In this document: one piece after another, positions 20,759 through 32,200 of the stretch
How positions within the stretch are numbered: position 1 is the stretch's first letter
Layout of the letters: every line of letters begins with the position of its first letter
Origin: Mycteria americana
Lineage: Eukaryota; Chordata; Aves; Ciconiiformes; Ciconiidae
Length of the DNA: 64,000 nucleotides
NCBI RefSeq assembly: GCF_035582795.1
Contig: NC_134370.1
Location: forward strand, 54,485,501 to 54,549,500
Reading direction: 5' to 3'
Made by a program: the position numbers and the translations under genes
Notes under the pieces: generated by a model
What the model was told of the DNA's origin: nothing
What the model saw: only the letters and a program-made list of their open reading frames with translations
Databases searched by the model: none

Positions 20759-23100
20759 CCAAACCTGTGCTTCTTTGTCCCGTAAGGAAGCCAAAATAGA
20801 TTCTGTCACATACCCAGGGTCTCAATTATTTCAGAGGCCCATTTTTTTTTGTCCCATGTCTCTCAAGTACCTTCTTGGAAACTTTTAAAAGTGAGTATTA
20901 TCAGACTTCAAGCATCAGTGGTCAACTAACTTCCCTCCTTTTCAACAGTCACTGAAGAACAGAAAGCATCTGTTCAGTCCTTCCAGTTACTTTTATTAAT
21001 TTTTACCAATGCAGCTTCAACTTCATACTCACTTTCGGTTTCCTACAGCCATAATGTTCAAGAAGGTTTAGCATTAAACCATGTCAGGTTTTGAAGCAGT
21101 CAAGTCACGTGTTGCCTCTCTCCCATATCCCCCATCGTACAAGCACAAAGTGGTTTTAAGTTCAGTTTTAGCAATGCAATTAAGCTTGAGAGTGTCCATT
21201 TATCGCACACGCTGGAATAAAATTTCTCTCCACTTAAAGTCTCAGTGCCAGAGGTGTTAAGTTTGTTGCCAGCAATAGACACTGCACTGGCAAATGCTAC
21301 TCCTAACAGATCAAAAAAAAAATAAAAGGGAAGCAGCTTTAACCAGACAAAAACAGGCATCAAATTAGATAAGGTAATATTTATAAATGGATCACTTTTT
21401 TTAGTGTAAACATAACAGTTCATCTTCTAGGTTTACTGTAAACCATTTTACACTTAATCTGATTATGAAAGACAAAGACAGGAGAAACTGAAGGTATTTA
21501 TTATTCAATCCACTTACAAAGCAGGTGGCTTAATGCAAGCTTATTGACATGTTCATATATGATCCCCGAGGAACATCTTTTCCAAAGTGACAGTAATACT
21601 GTCTCAATGTTTTTGCACATCTGCATTTTTAATGTTGAGCACATTTAAATAAACTATAATCTATTATATGTGAAAGAATGTTGATGAGCAACTTGAATCC
21701 TGACGTGGATTAAAACCTCCTCCAAAGGCGAAATGTTAGTACATTATAACTTAATTCTATATACTATATTAGCAAATCTTAACTATAGAAAATATTTCAA
21801 TCAGTGATGGACTGTTGGTAATTTATAAAGAGGAAATCTACGATCAAGGCAAAAACTAGGTAACCACATAATTTGTGTCTCAGTTTCTACAGAAATTTAC
21901 AGGCTTTCAATTTACTAACAAAAATAAAACAAGAGACAAGTGGATTTAGCTAACTTTATTAACTTTAAAACTAATAAAAATCCCAAGACAAGCCTGGAAT
22001 CCTTATAAGTTCTATGAATGCATGTATATCTGCCAAAAAAAAAAACCAAACCAAAACACCAAAAAACCAAAACCCTGCAGCTCTAAGTCCTTATTGAATG
22101 GTTTTATATTAAACAAACAAACCAACCCACAAACCAAAAAACCCCCTCAATGTGCGCAGATACTTCAACTTAACTTAGCAGAAGACCAAACAGATTCTAA
22201 GCTCTTTTTCCATTTCCCTAATAATTCTTTCAATCTGCAAGTATCTACAATCCAACTAACTGAAATTAACATTTAGTGTTCACTAGAGCTGTTTCACAGC
22301 AGCAAATATTTAAGTTAGGGATTCAAATTTCTAGACATAGGAAGAAAATGATAAATACAATCTGAACAGCAGTCTAAATGTTTAATATTGACATTCAAAT
22401 ATATCTGCATTGTGCTGAAATTTTAAAAACGAACACAAAAATCTGATCAGACAAAAACTCTGGTGATGAGTATGCTATATGCATCAGTTAAACTGAATAT
22501 AGTTTATATTCTGTTCCCAGTATTAAGGATGTTATTTGACTCAGAACTGATGTTGTAAATATACAGCAGCCATTTTTTCCTAATTAAGGAATGTCTCAAT
22601 ACATAATATTATCCTTTTCTAGATGATCTTTATACATTTAAACTAAAATATATGATTGATTAAATTAAGGAATCCGAGGTTAGTAATGAGTGAAATCATA
22701 CTTTCAAAGCTCGATACTATGTAAAACAAACAAAACAAAACAAAAAAAAAGAGACCACACAATTCTACTTACTAAAGCAGCTAATCTTGCCTGCAAGTTT
22801 GGGGTCACAAAGCCCATAATATGTGCAAACAAATGCAATACAAGGAACCATGCAAAAATACAGTAATGACTTAAAAGAAAAAAATGTAAAACCTAAAAAA
22901 AGTCTTATAAATACACTGAAACTCAACTGTTTTCTACATAAACTGTAGGTCTAGCATTAGTTGTACCATATAGCAGAGCCAGCACTCTAGGTTCAATGCT
23001 TCCAAATCTGCGCAGGTAAGTCATGCCATCTTTGGTTGACTGCAGTACCGGGAAGAATGAGAGGGAGCGAGAGGGAGGACAAGAGTTCTGGAAAGCGGTG
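19620..23100 (-). other. RNF111: RNF111 3' UTR and intergenic region
   Basis: Sequence downstream of the RNF111 stop towards the CCNB2 promoter. Several AATAAA signals occur on the minus strand (near 21955, 21494, 20277, 19808 and 19628), so the cleavage site cannot be fixed. The part close to 23,100 is certainly UTR. Simple repeats are an A30 run at 20725-20754 and A/C-rich tracts at 22031-22147. No other gene was seen. Confidence 0.45.
20725..20754. repeat. A30 homopolymer
   Basis: Thirty consecutive A on the plus strand, in the RNF111-CCNB2 interval. It reads as poly(T) on the RNF111 strand, so it is not a retroposed tail of that gene. Confidence 0.9.
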
Positions 23101-23218
23101 TCAACTTTCACTAGGTAGTTGAGCCTCAATGTCCACTCTGCAAATGGGGCACTTCTTGTTAGTAATCAACCACTGATCTACGCATACTTGGTGGAAAAGG
23201 TGCATACATGGAAGGCGC
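23101..23218 (-). CDS. RNF111: RNF111 terminal coding exon, RING-H2 second half
   Basis: Encodes [16 protein letters not shown] (C-x-H-x2-H-x2-C), [18 protein letters not shown] and TGA at 23103-23101. It completes the C-terminal RING-H2, with the E2-contacting Trp (DQW) present. Confidence 0.98.
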
Positions 23219-26200
23219 CTGTCATCAGAACAGAAAAAAATTAGTGTTAATACAGCATTTCCATATCAACATACCCATTGGAAAAACAGTAATGTGGGGT
23301 TTGCTATTGAGGTGTCTATTTTTGCATGTGCATGTTTTTCCACAAGTTTCACTAGCCTTTCCAGTTGAACCTGCGTTTTATCTAGTTCCAAGAAGAAATG
23401 GATATGGGCAACAAAGTCAAGCATCAGCTAGCTTCTGCTGTATTACACTGATTTAAACCTGTTCTAGCTGAAGTACCATTACTCCAGAAAAACTAAAACT
23501 GACAATCCTGATCAATTCAGGGTATCAGCTTGGGCTCACGTTGTAGGACAGTCACCTTATGGAAGACCATAAGCAAATAACCTACATTCTACCCGAAGAC
23601 AACACAGACTGAACAATGTGTATTTTGAACTGAAACTTGTTTTATTTATTGGTTCAATGACAGAGTGTCTTTAATTGTAACTGTTAACCTAGGGAATATT
23701 GCAAAGAGTAGTGTACCATATTCAAGTATGGTCTCAAAGCCAGAACATTAGCATTATATTCTGATATTCAGTGGTACTATTTACCTGACATCTTCACCTT
23801 CCTCCAATATAGACAAACAGATGGTACACTTTTCCTCTGTGTCTTCTTCTGTTCCTTCCTCCCCATCTTGCTTGCAGTGCAGTTTCCTCTGTGAGAACCA
23901 ATCAGTTGTTACCTTATTAGTAGAGATGACATTATTGACAAACTGAGTAAAATCTGTTTTTAATACATATTCAACACATACTTCTTTGAAAAAAATTCAT
24001 AATATTTATTCAAATATATCTGAACCAAAATGAATCAAGAACTAGCACTTGGAGCATAATCACAGGACATTTCAGATTTATTTAACTATCATTAATTAAA
24101 AAATCTACTGGACTGTGAATATATTAATTTCATATTGTTGCAACCAGTCCTTTTACTTGTTGTCTATGTATAAATATCTTCATTTCGTCCATGAAGAGGA
24201 AAAAAAAAAAAAAATCCTTTCAAACCTAGTATCTTAAGTCACTATTTATCAAGCATGAAAGAACACTATGTAAATGTGGATGGGATTCTATATTATGGTT
24301 ATGATACAATAAACTCCAATTGAGAGACAACCTAAGTTGCCAAAATTCTGTACCAGATTCAAAACTTCCTAGTGTCCCGGTCTTCCTAATGTGATCAGAG
24401 TAAAGGTTAAAATGATACATACCAAGCAGGTAAGCATCATGAACAATTTATTGCAAAAATAAAGTCTTACTTTATTTGACAAGTTATCACTGAAGCCTGT
24501 TGACAATTTAGCTATTACCAATAGTTATTTCATTGCTCACAAGGCTATTCATAACTGCTGGACAAGTTATGAAATCATATCAAACCACTTTTGTTTATCA
24601 CATTACAGTAGCTCTTTATCTAGGGACCAAATTTTTAATTTTCTTTGTGAAATAAGTGACATTGTATGCTTTGCTTACAATCCTTGAAATTGCAAGGTAC
24701 AGAAAACATGCACTCTTTGAAGCTGACATTTCTGCAGATTTAAGTTCAACATAAATGTCATCACATTTTCAAAGAAATATTACAGACCACCATTTGAGAA
24801 ATCCTCACCTTTTTGTATTTATGCGGATATGTGCATCTTTCTATAGTTCCCTGTGTTGCTCCACGATTAACATTGCCTAATCGTTCCTCCAAATGAATCA
24901 GCTCCTAAAAAATTATCAAGGAATAAACAGTATAAGAACTGTTATTTCAACTACCTTGAGCAAATATTATTCTAACCCATTTGCAGAATGACAAACTCTC
25001 AATTCCCAACCTGTTCAAATACAGGAAAAGGAAAAGGAAAAGGAAAAAAAAAAAAAAAAAAGAGTATGTTGTGTGGGAAAAGGGATGGGTTTCAGTAGAA
25101 AAACCCACACAACACTGCCTGGTATTTTAAATTATAGGGAAACACTACTTTACTACTAAAAAAATTAAAACTGTTTGTCAGCTAGGAATGGTTATTAGTA
25201 TGTTCACACATACTTGTGTGTCTAATGAGGAAAATGCAATTAAAATGCACTCTGTATGTATATATTTGCTTTCTAACAGTCATTAAGGCTTAGAAGAAAA
25301 AAAAGAAGTTGCTTAAGTTGAAATACAATGACTGATTTATTTTTCTCCAGCAATGAGTTTATTAGAACCATGACATGTCACTGAAGATGTTTTCGGTGGA
25401 CTAGGTCATTAACTCTCTGCATCTGATACCTTTTATTTTCTCTTCTTTTTTTTTTTTTTCCTTCCCTCAGTTTCAATTCCTGCGCTACATAACAAACAGG
25501 ACAGCACTTTTAAAGTTGTCAAGTTTCACCCTCACTAGGAGGATCCTGGCACAGTTATTCAGAGACACCACTACTTTTTACCGTATCACGTGAATACTAC
25601 ATCCTACTAACTGGGATGGTGGGCAGAGCAAGATGTACTGTCAGTTAATAAGCACCTAAGCCTATATTGTCCAGGGCACCTTTTATTGACTGACTTTTCA
25701 ATATGCTTTTATGCCAGTTCATGATAGTGAGGTCATTCTATAAATAAAGGGTATTTTCTTTATGATTCTTTTACATGTATATATAGAACTAGCTCTACCA
25801 TACACCCTCCCCATATTCCCTCATGACACATTATGACATATATCTAGTTTTATTCTATTACAAACCTCAAAATTGCCCCTGAAAGGGCCTCTGAATGATG
25901 TTCCATCCAATCCCGATGAAATGTAACGGATGTGAGGGTAGCCCGCCATGTCTGGTACCTATTCAAACAGCAGACGTTAAGTTAAACCTATTCAGAACAG
26001 TTTCAGTATTTTACTGTTCACTTTGTAAAATTTAAGATCCTTTTGCTTTTATTGAATCACTTATTATTTAGACTCCTCAACTTGAGCATACAATTCCAAC
26101 TGACAGCATAACACACCACCACTCTGAGCTCTCTAAACATAACCAGAAGCAAAACAGAAGTGCGACTCGATCCTCTATTATAATCTCTCCACATCTGCAT

Positions 26201-29200
26201 TACATATTGCTTGGTCTCACTTCCCAAGTCTCAAAATCTCAACCTACTTTGTATAAATCGCCATAAATGTACCTATTTTTGTAAACAAAATACTTAAAAG
26301 CTAGGCGTGAAGTTACAAAAAGGACTTGCTATAGATTCTGAAATATAAGTTTTTGGTACCACAGAAGAAACAAGGCTAATACTCAGTCCAGAAAAAACAG
26401 CCAATATCCTTATCTTACCCAAAACAACTGAACATCTTCAGACACACTTCAAATTTAGAGGCAGATAAAAAAAGTAACACTCAAAACTTGCATCTAAAGT
26501 CACAGGCAACTCTACATACACTCTATATTCAAGCATTCACCAACTTCCTTGCATATTAAGAGGTACAAGCAGTGAACAAAACACCAGTCTCCAATGATAT
26601 ACCCTACAGGCACTTCAAGCACCGGTGCTTTTCATACAGGAAAGCAGAAAGGTAGTTAAGATACCAAGGACCACCTTCACAGTAGGGGTTCTGCATTCCA
26701 TTTTTACCCCTGCAAGATGAGTGAATAATGGTAGTGACTTTTTGTCAGAAACATACCAGCAGCAATTTTTAATGAACAGGTGAGGGAAAAAAAACCCCAA
26801 ACAACAAAAAACCAAAATTATCAGCAGATTCAGTTTACTTAATCATGTAGAGTGCACTGATACAAGGACTGTAAGCAGCAGTTCATTTGGAAATAACATT
26901 AAGTACTTGAGAAGTACTATCTTCCTTTCTGTGCTATCAGCTGGTAATGTCTCTGCCACTGTATACAACAGCTCAAAATTCATCTCATGAGGCTGTCAAC
27001 AAGTCAGACATCCCAGATATTATTCATGAAGTCAGGTATTCACGTGTGGCTTTTCTTATTCCAGCAGGCACTTCTAAGCTTAACATGACCATACTTTATT
27101 TCATGGCAAAACTGGCTTTCAGAGGGATTTGGACTATTTTCTTCCCTTCCTCAAAAACCTCTTCTGCTGCATTGCCCCATACAATGCCATCAATGTATTG
27201 CAGGTGTTCTGGAGCCTAACCCTGTTCCAGTGCCGTCTGGATCAGTCCATGGCAAATGGTGGGGCTGTGTTTCCACCCCTGGGGCAACCGATTCCAGATG
27301 TACTGAACACCCCTCCAAGTGAAAGCAAACTGTGGCCTGCACTGTGCCACCAAAGGGATGGAGAGAAACGCATTAGTAATATCAGTTGTGGCATACAGCT
27401 TGGCTGTCTCTGACTCCAGTTCGTATTGAAGTTCCAGCATGTCTGGCATGGCAGCACTCCGCAGTGGCGTGACTTCATTCAGGCCACGATAGTCTACTGT
27501 TAGTCTCCACTGTCCATTAGACTTTTGCACTGGCCATATGGGACTATTAAAGGGTGAACGAGTCTTACTGACCACTCCCTGGCTCTCCAGTTGCCAAATC
27601 AGCTTATGGATGGGAATCGGGGAGTCTCGGTCGGTGCAATAGTGCCGCTGGTGCATTGATAGTGGTGGCAATCAGCACCTGTTGTTCTTCGACCCTCAGC
27701 AACCCCACAACAGAAGGGTCCTCTGAGAGACCAGGCAAGGTAGACAGCTGTTTAATTTCCTCCGTCTCCAAGGCAGCTATACCAAAAGCCCTCCGCTACC
27801 CTTTTGGGTCCTTGAAATACCCTCTCCTGAGGTAGTCTATGCCAAGGATGCATGGAGCCTCCGGGCCAGTCACAATGGGGTGCTTTTCCCACTCATTCCT
27901 GGTTAGGCTCACTTTGGCCTCCCATATAGTTAGCTATTGGGATCCCCCTGTCACTCCAGAAATATAGATGGATTCTGCCCCTATATAGCTTGATGGCATT
28001 AGGGTGCACTGTGCACTGGTGTCCACTAGAGCCTTATACTCCTGTGGGTCTGATGTGCCAGGCCATCAAATCCACACAGTCCAGTAAACCCCATTGTCCT
28101 TTTCCTCCACCTGGCTGGAGGCAGGGCCCCTCTAGTCCTGGTCACAGTATTCATTACTCACTTCTTGTAAACACAAGTCAGAAGTCCCTTTACTAAGATC
28201 AGAAGTGATATCAGTCCTTCTACTCTGTCTGGGGAACCATCCACTGCAAACTGCAGCAGCAATTTTCCTGGAAGAACCCCCATTTGTGATTGTTTTTCCT
28301 TGTGTCCTGGTTTCAGTTGAGATGGAGTTGGTTTTCTTTGTAGTGGCTGGTGTGGGGCTATGTTTTGGATTGTGCTGAAGACAGTGTTGATAATACAGAG
28401 ATGTTTTAGTTGTTGCTGCACTAGTCAAGGACTTTTCAGCTTCCCATGCTCTGCCAGGTGCAGAAGAAGCTGGGAGGGGACACAGCCAGGACAGTTGATC
28501 CAAACTGACCAAAAGGCTATTCCATACCACATGACGTCATGCTCAGTATATAAAGCTGCAGAAGAAGAAGGAAGGGGGGACATTTGGAGTGATGGCGTTT
28601 GTCTTCCCAAGTAACCATTACACGTGATGGAGCCCTGCTTTCCTGGAGATGGCTGAACACCTGCCTGCCCATGGGAAGTAGTGAATGAATTCCTTGCTTT
28701 GCTTTGCTTGCGTGCGTGGCTTTTGCTTTACCTATTAAACTGTCTTTATCTCAACCCTCAAGTTTTCTTACTTTTGCTCTTCCGATTCTCTCCCCCATCC
28801 CACCAAGGGGGAGTGAGCGAGCGGCTGCGTGGTGCTTAGTTGCCGGCTGGGGCTAAACCACGACACCTTGCAACTCATGTACCCACGCCTCTAGGGTCGA
28901 GGTAGGTTTTCCACCCCACTTCCTCATGTCCTCTCTGTGGTCACGCAGGTAAAACCATAGGGTGCCCCGTGGTGTGTACTCTCTTTATCCTCTCTCTTGG
29001 GCAGAGGAATGCTTACTCCTAATAGCCAAGATACTGGTCTGTACAGGTGGGGAGTAAGACCTATCCTCTTTGAGTTGCTGGACCTCCTGGGACAGTTTCT
29101 CCACAGCTGAGACAAGGGAGGAAGAGATACTTTCTTCGTATTGCCAGAGATGGACAGCCAATTCATCCAGTGTTGGTTCCTCTCCATCTTTTCAGGTCAG

Positions 29201-32200
29201 TACTGCCAATGAGTTGGCATACGATGACAGTACACTCCATACCAACTTCCGCCACACAGGTCGTGTGCACTGGACTTTTGGATAACTGCTCACTGTCCAG
29301 GTCACCATAAATCACCTCCAGCATGGCTAATTCCCTCAGGTACTGGATACCTCTCTCTATGGTGGCCCAGTTGCCTGGGTGATATATAACATCTTCCTTG
29401 AAGGGATATCTTTCCTTCACACCTGACAGGAGTCGCCTCCAGAGGCTGAGGACTGTGGGCCTTGTCCAATTGCTCTGTCAATGCCCCCTTCCCTAGGAAG
29501 GGATCCCAGCTGTTTGGCTTCCCTACCCTCTAGCTCCAGGCTACTGGCCCTGTTATCCCAGCATTGGAGCAGCCAAATGACAACGTGCTCGCCTGGACGA
29601 TGGCTGAAATCTTTTTGCATATCTCGCAGCTCACTCAGGGATAAGGATCGGGTGGTTACTGTCTCGTTTACGAGTTCTTCCTCTTCTCGTGATGGCCCTG
29701 CTTTTTCATCATCCCTTACTAAACGAGCTGACTTTCACTTCCAAGATTTCTTCTTGTGTATAGGGGCAACTGATACCAGCACAGGTTGCTTCTCTGGTTC
29801 AGCTACATTGCCTGCCGCCAGGGTTGGAGTAGCCGCAGTACCTGCCGTTTTGTTGTCGGATCCAGAGACCTTCTCTTCCCCTTGGGGATACTGAATAGTG
29901 TTGAACAGGGCTCGGTAGGCATGGGCCAGGCCCCAGCACATTGCAGTGATTTGTGTCTCTCTGGAGTTGCCAGGGTGACAGCATACTTTTTCCAAATATT
30001 TTACTAGTTTTTCAGGATTCTGCACTTGTTCGGGGGTGAAGTTCCGAAACGTTGGAGGTGCCCACTCTCCTAGGTACTTGCCCATACTATCCCACGCACC
30101 CTGCCACTCGTAACTATCCAGCCTCAGGGTAGATCTCTAGGTGGTATTCCTGAATAGTTGTTTAACTTTAAACAAGACCTGAAACACATTCAGGAGTAGG
30201 AGCAACAGGAACATGCTGGTTTGAACATCCCAAGGATATTCAAAATTCTCAAGAGCTATTGTAAGTAGCCTGGAGGAGAAGGGGAAGGTAAAGGAAGGTG
30301 TCTCTGCCATACATTGGCTCCCCGAGGAGAAAAGGTAAAAGAGTGTAATTATTAATAGTTTCCGAGAGATGGCTCCCAAAGTACGGAGATGATGGCAATG
30401 CTGAGCAGAAATACCAGATTAGTCTCACAATATCATAAACCAGTGTTACAAAGTACAGCAAAATGACCACCTTGACCCAGCTCCCAGAGGCGATAAACAG
30501 CACAACAGGGAACATATACTGCAAGTAAGGTGTTACATAACACAACTCTGAGAACAGGCACAACAAATTTGAGAGAAAATTAATCAACATAGTGACCGGC
30601 AACTATCAAACTAACATAATGAATGTTTATAACAAGTCTGTTCTAACGCACTCTGGTCAGATTTGTTGTTATCTCAACCTGTTGAGCCCCAAATTGGGCG
30701 CCAAAAGGACTGTCATGGTTTAACCCGGCAGGCAGCTAAACACCACACAGCCGTTCGCTCGCTCCCCCCTACAGTGGGATGGGGGAAGAGAATCGGGGGG
30801 GGGGGGGGAAGTAAGATTCATGGGTTGAGATAGACAGTTTAATAGGAGAGGAAGGGAAAATAATAATAATAATAATAGAATACAGAAAACAAGTGATACA
30901 CAATGCAACTGCTCACTACTTACTGACTGATGCCCAGCCAGCTTTCCCCTAGTTTATATAGTGAGCATGACATCACATGGGATGGAATAGCCCTTTGGCC
31001 AGTTTGGGTCAGCTGTCCTGGCTGTGCCCCCTCCCAGCTTCTTGTGCATCTCCAGCCTTCTCAGTTGGTAGAGCATGAGAAGCTGAAAAGTCCTTGACTT
31101 AAGTGTAAGCAGTACTTCGCATCAACTAAAACATCAGTGTGTTATCAACATTGTTCTCATACTAAATCCAAAACACAGCACTATACCAGCTACTAGGAAG
31201 AAAATTAACTCTATCCCAGCTGAAACCAGGACACATGTTTATATTAAGAAAAAATTAGCAGCTGCATTACAAAAGACCATTTTCTTGTTTGAGAAATGCA
31301 GTTAAATTTGATGCAGGTAATGAAGGCTATTTCAAACCTAAAGTTCACCTTGAACTACTATAGCTATATTAAGTTACAGCCTTAAGCTAAGTGTTCAGAT
31401 TTTATGGTTTTGTTAGCTTTTTTTTATATGAAACAGTTGCATCTCTTAAGAGCTGTGATACCTGTATGACTACACTCTGAGTGATACTATTCTGACCAGC
31501 ACACATCTACCATAATGTACTGGGACCTATTGGCCTATACCTCCAAATCCATCCCAATTTTTACAACTAAGTGTAAAGATGGCCTCAACCACTCTGAGTC
31601 ATTCAACAGTTAAAGGAACAAAACAGTAAGGCTCTGAAATAGAAGAAAAAGAGGGGACAGCATATGAAAGCTGGATGTATAACACCTGAGAGAAGTTAAG
31701 TTACCATAAGTAATTTTTTTTTTTTTTTTTTAAATTGTGATCCAGAGATCTCCCTCTGACTGGCAAACTGCAGTCTAGGTTCACAGATATATTAAAGAGT
31801 CTTCTAAAGGCTTGCATCAACCCTACAGAGATTTGTTACACCATAGCTAGCAAACTATAAAGTCCAGATAATTCCCTGCCCCCCCCCGAAATTCACAATC
31901 AACAAGACACTATTCAAAAAGGCAGAAGAAGCTGGAGTCAAGAGACTGGCACAGCATATCCCAGGAACTTAACTTTGATTAAGAGGTAGCTGAAAATTTG
32001 AGAGGCACGTAAATAGCCTCCATTATGTAAGATATATTTTATAAGACTGAAACTAAAAAAATACCAACAACAACCACCACCCACCATCAAATCCCACTAC
32101 TATGCATAACATGATCTGAAAATTCTCTCTATGACAGCTTTGCATGTTTTAAAAACAAGCTGAATAGTATACTCTATCAGTGGCAGGTTTGTTACTTAAG

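Larger units (their letters stand above)
23913..25865 (-). other. RNF111: RNF111 introns flanking the NRG/TIER exon
   Basis: Introns 23913-24808 and 24905-25865. They are AT-rich, with a (GGAAAA)n plus poly(A) tract at 25023-25061 and a poly(T) stretch at 25441-25459. No element is recognised. Confidence 0.75.
26950..31233 (-). mobile_element. Broken endogenous retrovirus with nested solo LTR
   Basis: Read on the minus strand the order is 5' LTR (31233-30711), primer-binding site (30703-30686), leader with hydrophobic frames, gag remnants (about 30.1-28.9 kb), a nested solo LTR, protease remnant (about 28.3-27.7 kb) and reverse transcriptase remnant (27.67-27.1 kb). No RNase H, integrase, env or 3' LTR is recognised and the left edge near 26,950 is approximate, so the 3' half has been lost. 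Frames are broken by stops and frameshifts throughout. The LTR family makes 5-bp target duplications, which suits an ERVL-like (class III) group. Confidence 0.8.

Noticed and set aside
28132-28614. Open frames of 61-132 codons across the nested LTR
   Set aside because: They are LTR sequence read through its boundaries; parallel frames appear in the other LTR copies (8640-8894 and 57479-57730).
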